From Oceanospirillum sp964342385 (GTDB lineage: Bacteria > Pseudomonadota > Gammaproteobacteria > Pseudomonadales > Halomonadaceae), in assembly GCA_964342385.1 (NCBI GenBank), contig CAYFGP010000013.1, positions 10,513-74,512 of the forward strand: a DNA stretch of 64,000 nucleotides, given 5' to 3'. Shown here one piece after another: positions 61,771 to 64,000 of the stretch. The notes below the pieces were generated by a model. The model was not told the DNA's origin and did not search any database. It worked only from the letters and a program-made list of their open reading frames with translations. Numbering within the stretch: position 1 is the first letter of the stretch; the number at the start of each line of letters is the position of its first letter. The position numbers and the translations under genes are program-made.

Positions 61771-62497
61771 CCTGATTAGCCTTCCACTCCTGAGCCGCCT
61801 GAAAACGAGCTTTCAGATAGACCATCAGCTCATCCAACGCTTGCTCAGCACCAGCCGCATCACTGTCGGCAATCGCTTGATACAGTTTTTGGTGTGCAGC
61901 GACAACATTAATCCGATCACGGAAACGATACACCACCATATTGGCCACCGGTTGCATCGCCTCAATCACGGCATACATCATAAATTGCAGCATAGCGTTC
62001 TGACAGCCATCCACTAAAGCCCTGTGAAAACGCACATCAGAGGCACAAAACTCCTCATCACTGAGCTCTTCATCCTGCTGAATCTCCAGCTCTTGGGCCA
62101 TTACCTGCAGTAGTGCTTTATCAGGATTCATTGCCGCCAGACGACAGCAGATCTTTTCCATCTCATGACGGGCATCCGCCACCTCAGACAGACTAAACTG
62201 ATCCATACTGGCCAACAAAGTGGCCGAAGAAGCCAAGCTATCACTGGCTTCTTCCAACGAAGGCCTAGTAACAAAGGTACCACCAGCAGGACCACGACGG
62301 GAACGAATCAGGTTCTGAGCCGCCAGGCGTTTCAGTGCCTCACGAATAGTGGGGCGGGACACCTGATAACGGGTCGCCAGCTCCCCTTCGGTCGGTAAAC
62401 GATCATCCGCTTTCAGCTCGCCGGACATAATGGCCGCCCGCAGCTGTTCTGAGATCTGTTTCGCCAGACTTTGCGTTACCAGGGGTTCAATTTTCAC
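61766..62497 (-). CDS. GntR/FCD-family transcriptional repressor
   Basis: 243 residues. The N-terminal winged helix (SLAKQISEQLRAAIMSGELKADDRLPTEGELATRYQVSRPTIREALKRLAAQNLIRSRRGPAGGTFV) is classic GntR, with a C-terminal FCD ligand domain (DARHEMEKICCRLAAMN...DVRFHRALVDGCQN, with the metal-binding Asp/His positions). FCD regulators bind organic acids or acyl-CoAs. The divergent neighbour is an AcuI-type acrylyl-CoA reductase, whose promoter holds a palindrome, so this is probably its repressor, sensing acrylate or an acyl-CoA. Start is GTG 62497 with GAGGTG upstream; a TTG at 62509 is less likely. Confidence 0.9.
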   Translation of the reverse strand: MKIEPLVTQSLAKQISEQLRAAIMSGELKADDRLPTEGELATRYQVSRPTIREALKRLAAQNLIRSRRGPAGGTFVTRPSLEEASDSLASSATLLASMDQFSLSEVADARHEMEKICCRLAAMNPDKALLQVMAQELEIQQDEELSDEEFCASDVRFHRALVDGCQNAMLQFMMYAVIEAMQPVANMVVYRFRDRINVVAAHQKLYQAIADSDAAGAEQALDELMVYLKARFQAAQEWKANQA

Positions 62498-62564
62498 AGG
62501 GCACCTCAAACAAATAAAACCTGAACGCTTAGTCTACCAGAAAAGACTGACAAATGATAAAAAC

Positions 62565-62602
62565 CTATTTGTTTGACAAATAGAACAATAGCAGATTATG
62601 CT
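62565..62602 (+). promoter_or_regulatory. acuI promoter overlapped by a palindromic operator
   Basis: CTATTTGT-TTG-ACAAATAG is an 8-bp perfect inverted repeat (62565-62583). The consensus -35 TTGACA (62573-62578) lies inside it, and TATGCT (62597-62602) stands 18 bases further. A protein on the palindrome would block this promoter, a usual arrangement for FCD/GntR repressors. An extra half-site like CTGACAAATGAT is just upstream. Confidence 0.6.
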
Positions 62603-62631
62603 GATAACCATCACATTAGAACACCCCAAAC

Positions 62632-62653
62632 ATCTGATAACGATCTGATAACA
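62632..62653 (+). repeat. Direct repeats CTGATAAC in the acuI leader
   Basis: ATCTGATAACG and ATCTGATAACA are adjacent 11-base direct repeats, with a third CTGATAAC at 62601-62608. They lie between the -10 region and the acuI start and may be another regulator site or a tandem expansion. Confidence 0.5.
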
Positions 62654-62667
62654 ACACCGAGGCGACT

Positions 62668-63651
62668 ATGAACAAGGCACTGGTACTGGAACAGGAAGAG
62701 AAGAAAACTCTGGCAGGCGTACGTGAACTGTCTGTAGATGAACTGCCGGAAGGCGATGTGCTGGTTAATATCGATTACAGCTCTCTGAACTTTAAAGATG
62801 GCTTGGCCGTAACCGGTGCGGGCAAAATTGTGCATCAGTTCCCTATGGTACCGGGTATTGATCTGGCAGGTACCGTTGCCGAGTCCGATAACCCTGATTA
62901 CAAACCAGGCGATGCGGTTGTGCTGACCGGTTGGAGCGTAGGCGAGCGCTACTGGGGTGGTTATGCCCAGCAGATGCGCCTGCAATCCAAATGGCTGGTA
63001 CCACTGGCCGATGGCTTAACGGGTCGTCAGGCGATGGTCATCGGTACGGCAGGCCTGACCTCTATGCTGTGTGTGATGCGCCTGCAGGAAGGTGGCCTGA
63101 AGCCGGAAGATGGCCCTGTGCTGGTGACCGGCGCAACCGGTGGCGTAGGCAGTATCGTCGTGGCACTGCTAGCGAAAAACGGCTTTGAAGTGATTGCCGT
63201 GAGTGGTAAAGCGGACAGTGCGGATTACCTGAAACAGCTGGGTGCCAGTGAAGTGCTGCCTCGTAGCGAATTCGAAGAGAAAGCCCGTCCATTAGACAAG
63301 TCCCGTTGGGCCGGTGCAGTGGATACTGTCGGTGGCGATATCCTAGCCAAAGTCCTGTCTCAAATGCACTACAACGGTCGTGTGGCGACTGTCGGTCTGG
63401 CCGCGAGCCATGCTCTGAACACCACCGTTATGCCGTTTATTCTGCGTGGCGTTGATCTGCTGGGTGTCGACAGCGTCATGATCCCTTACGAGCGCCGTGT
63501 GCAAGCCTGGCAGCGCCTGGCTGATGAACTGCCAAAAGAGATCCTGGAACAAGTGGTTGAAGAGGTGAGCCTGGAACAGGTGCCTGAGTACGCACAAGGG
63601 ATTATCGAAGGTAAAATCCGCGGTCGTGTACTGGTTAATCCTAATCTCTAG
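62668..63651 (+). CDS. acuI: Acrylyl-CoA reductase (AcuI/YhdH family, NADPH)
   Basis: 327 residues of the medium-chain dehydrogenase superfamily without catalytic zinc ligands, matching AcuI/YhdH: GDVLVNIDYSSLNFKDGLAVTGAGKIVHQFPMVPGIDLAGTV, the nucleotide-binding GATGGVGSIVVALLAKNGFEVIAVSGK (NADPH type) and GVDSVMIPYERRVQAW. The enzyme reduces toxic acrylyl-CoA to propionyl-CoA, which matters in marine bacteria that meet acrylate from DMSP. No DMSP lyase gene lies in the window. RBS is weak. Divergent from a GntR/FCD regulator. Confidence 0.93.
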   Translation: MNKALVLEQEEKKTLAGVRELSVDELPEGDVLVNIDYSSLNFKDGLAVTGAGKIVHQFPMVPGIDLAGTVAESDNPDYKPGDAVVLTGWSVGERYWGGYAQQMRLQSKWLVPLADGLTGRQAMVIGTAGLTSMLCVMRLQEGGLKPEDGPVLVTGATGGVGSIVVALLAKNGFEVIAVSGKADSADYLKQLGASEVLPRSEFEEKARPLDKSRWAGAVDTVGGDILAKVLSQMHYNGRVATVGLAASHALNTTVMPFILRGVDLLGVDSVMIPYERRVQAWQRLADELPKEILEQVVEEVSLEQVPEYAQGIIEGKIRGRVLVNPNL

Positions 63652-63695
63652 TGACCGATGTTCTAGTTTCAGACGTCTCTGCTGTAAGCGCTATG
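63649..63695 (+). repeat. 15-16 bp units anchored at the acuI stop
   Basis: TCTAGTGACCGATGT, TCTAGTTTCAGACGTC and TCTGCTGTAAGCGCTA follow one another, starting at the acuI stop. In-frame stops appear at 63649, 63664 and 63694. Units are diverged, so weaker than the trpS or coxA arrays. Confidence 0.45.
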
Positions 63696-63720
63696 ATTTA
63701 AGAACACAGCCTATAAAAGT

Positions 63721-63761
63721 AAAATGCCCGTGATGTTTAACAACATCACGGGCATTTTTGC
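63721..63761. terminator. Bidirectional terminator after acuI
   Basis: A perfect 17-bp stem (arms 63721-63737 and 63742-63758) with the loop TAAC. A T-run follows on the plus strand, and the A-rich start gives a T-run on the minus strand, so it can end both acuI and the small minus-strand gene. Confidence 0.92.
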
Positions 63762-63780
63762 GAATCCTTCCGCTACAGCA

Positions 63781-63909
63781 TTAACCCAGCAGTAGGTTAG
63801 ACCAGAAAATGGTCGCTGGCAGGCAGTTCATACCGATCAGTACAGCCAGGCCAGGTACAAACCAGATAATACCGGAGTCATCGCGGAAGTTTTCGTCATG
63901 ATCAGACAT
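63781..63909 (-). CDS. Small single-helix membrane protein (42 residues)
   Basis: A 42-codon frame too short for most gene finders. It begins MSDHDENFRDDSGIIW, has a hydrophobic stretch of about 20 residues (FVPGLAVLIGMNCLPATIFW), and ends SNLLLG. A strong ribosome-binding GAGGAAA stands five to six bases before the ATG, and a terminator follows. An acidic cytoplasmic start followed by one helix suggests a small membrane protein or complex subunit. No family was recognised. Confidence 0.6.
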   Translation of the reverse strand: MSDHDENFRDDSGIIWFVPGLAVLIGMNCLPATIFWSNLLLG

Positions 63910-64000
63910 CAGGTTTCCTCACAGATTGAAGGTTAAAGTAGCTGAGATAAAAATTTATTATTGATATAAGTCAAACAGAGTGTGCATTTTACAAGCAAAG

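Overview
The window looks like a chromosomal segment of a marine, respiratory gammaproteobacterium of the Oceanospirillales type (Neptunomonas/Amphritea/Marinobacterium-like). This is inferred from gene content: a TRAP transporter with a universal stress partner, a Pseudomonas-like aa3 oxidase assembly cluster, glnE next to an LPS heptosyltransferase-like gene, NhaB, an AcuI-type acrylyl-CoA reductase and many diguanylate cyclases. No rRNA, tRNA, CRISPR array, prophage or intact insertion sequence was seen.

Layout. 1-15 kb is a mostly minus-strand uptake and catabolism region: the end of an AraC regulator, a TRAP operon (dctP, dctQ, dctM, usp), an NCS1 nucleobase/hydantoin-type permease, a second AraC regulator, an ATP-dependent hydantoinase/oxoprolinase pair (hyuB-hyuA), a KfrA-like coiled-coil DNA-binding protein and a class III CoA-transferase resembling GcdG. 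15.3-17.4 kb is a PAS-GAF-PAS-GGDEF protein. 17.7-27.4 kb is the cytochrome c oxidase cluster on the plus strand (DUF2970, coxB, coxA, cox11, coxC, SURF1, a Sco-like protein, ctaA, ctaB, Yip1). 27.7-39 kb holds housekeeping genes (RluA-type synthase, two Nudix hydrolases, gamma-carbonic anhydrase-like, DUF1289, trpS) around a giant kinase/ATPase/GAF/PAS/GGDEF gene. 39-46 kb is a signalling cluster: a histidine kinase with a lone receiver, a three-sensor diguanylate cyclase, and a cheY-cheC-GGDEF operon. 46-64 kb holds an RND pump with its adaptor, TauE, YitT, GT9, glnE, a PerM-like permease with a cyclic-nucleotide-binding protein, nhaB, a secreted hypothetical, a GntR/FCD regulator divergent from acuI, and a tiny membrane-protein gene.

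The most unusual structure is not a gene. At several gene 3' ends (coxA, the Yip1 gene, trpS, glnE, a Nudix gene, hyuA, and less clearly acuI and a hypothetical) the stop codon lies inside the first units of a degenerate tandem array. In the clearest cases the unit is a multiple of three bases (15, 18, 24/27), so each unit tends to present another in-frame stop codon. The sequence of the unit differs from gene to gene. Two further arrays (23 bp and 21 bp) lie in intergenic regions away from stops. There are also a 259-bp MITE-like element with 26-bp perfect terminal inverted repeats, a structured intergenic repeat present twice about 34 kb apart, and a long structured leader before nhaB.

Functionally, the catabolic block suggests import of an organic acid or cyclic amide under AraC control. 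The oxidase cluster provides the enzyme with its haem A and copper assembly factors. Five proteins (four of them GGDEF cyclases, plus CheC) point to dense c-di-GMP and phosphorelay control. Start codons were adjusted where a Shine-Dalgarno sequence and family length favoured an internal start.
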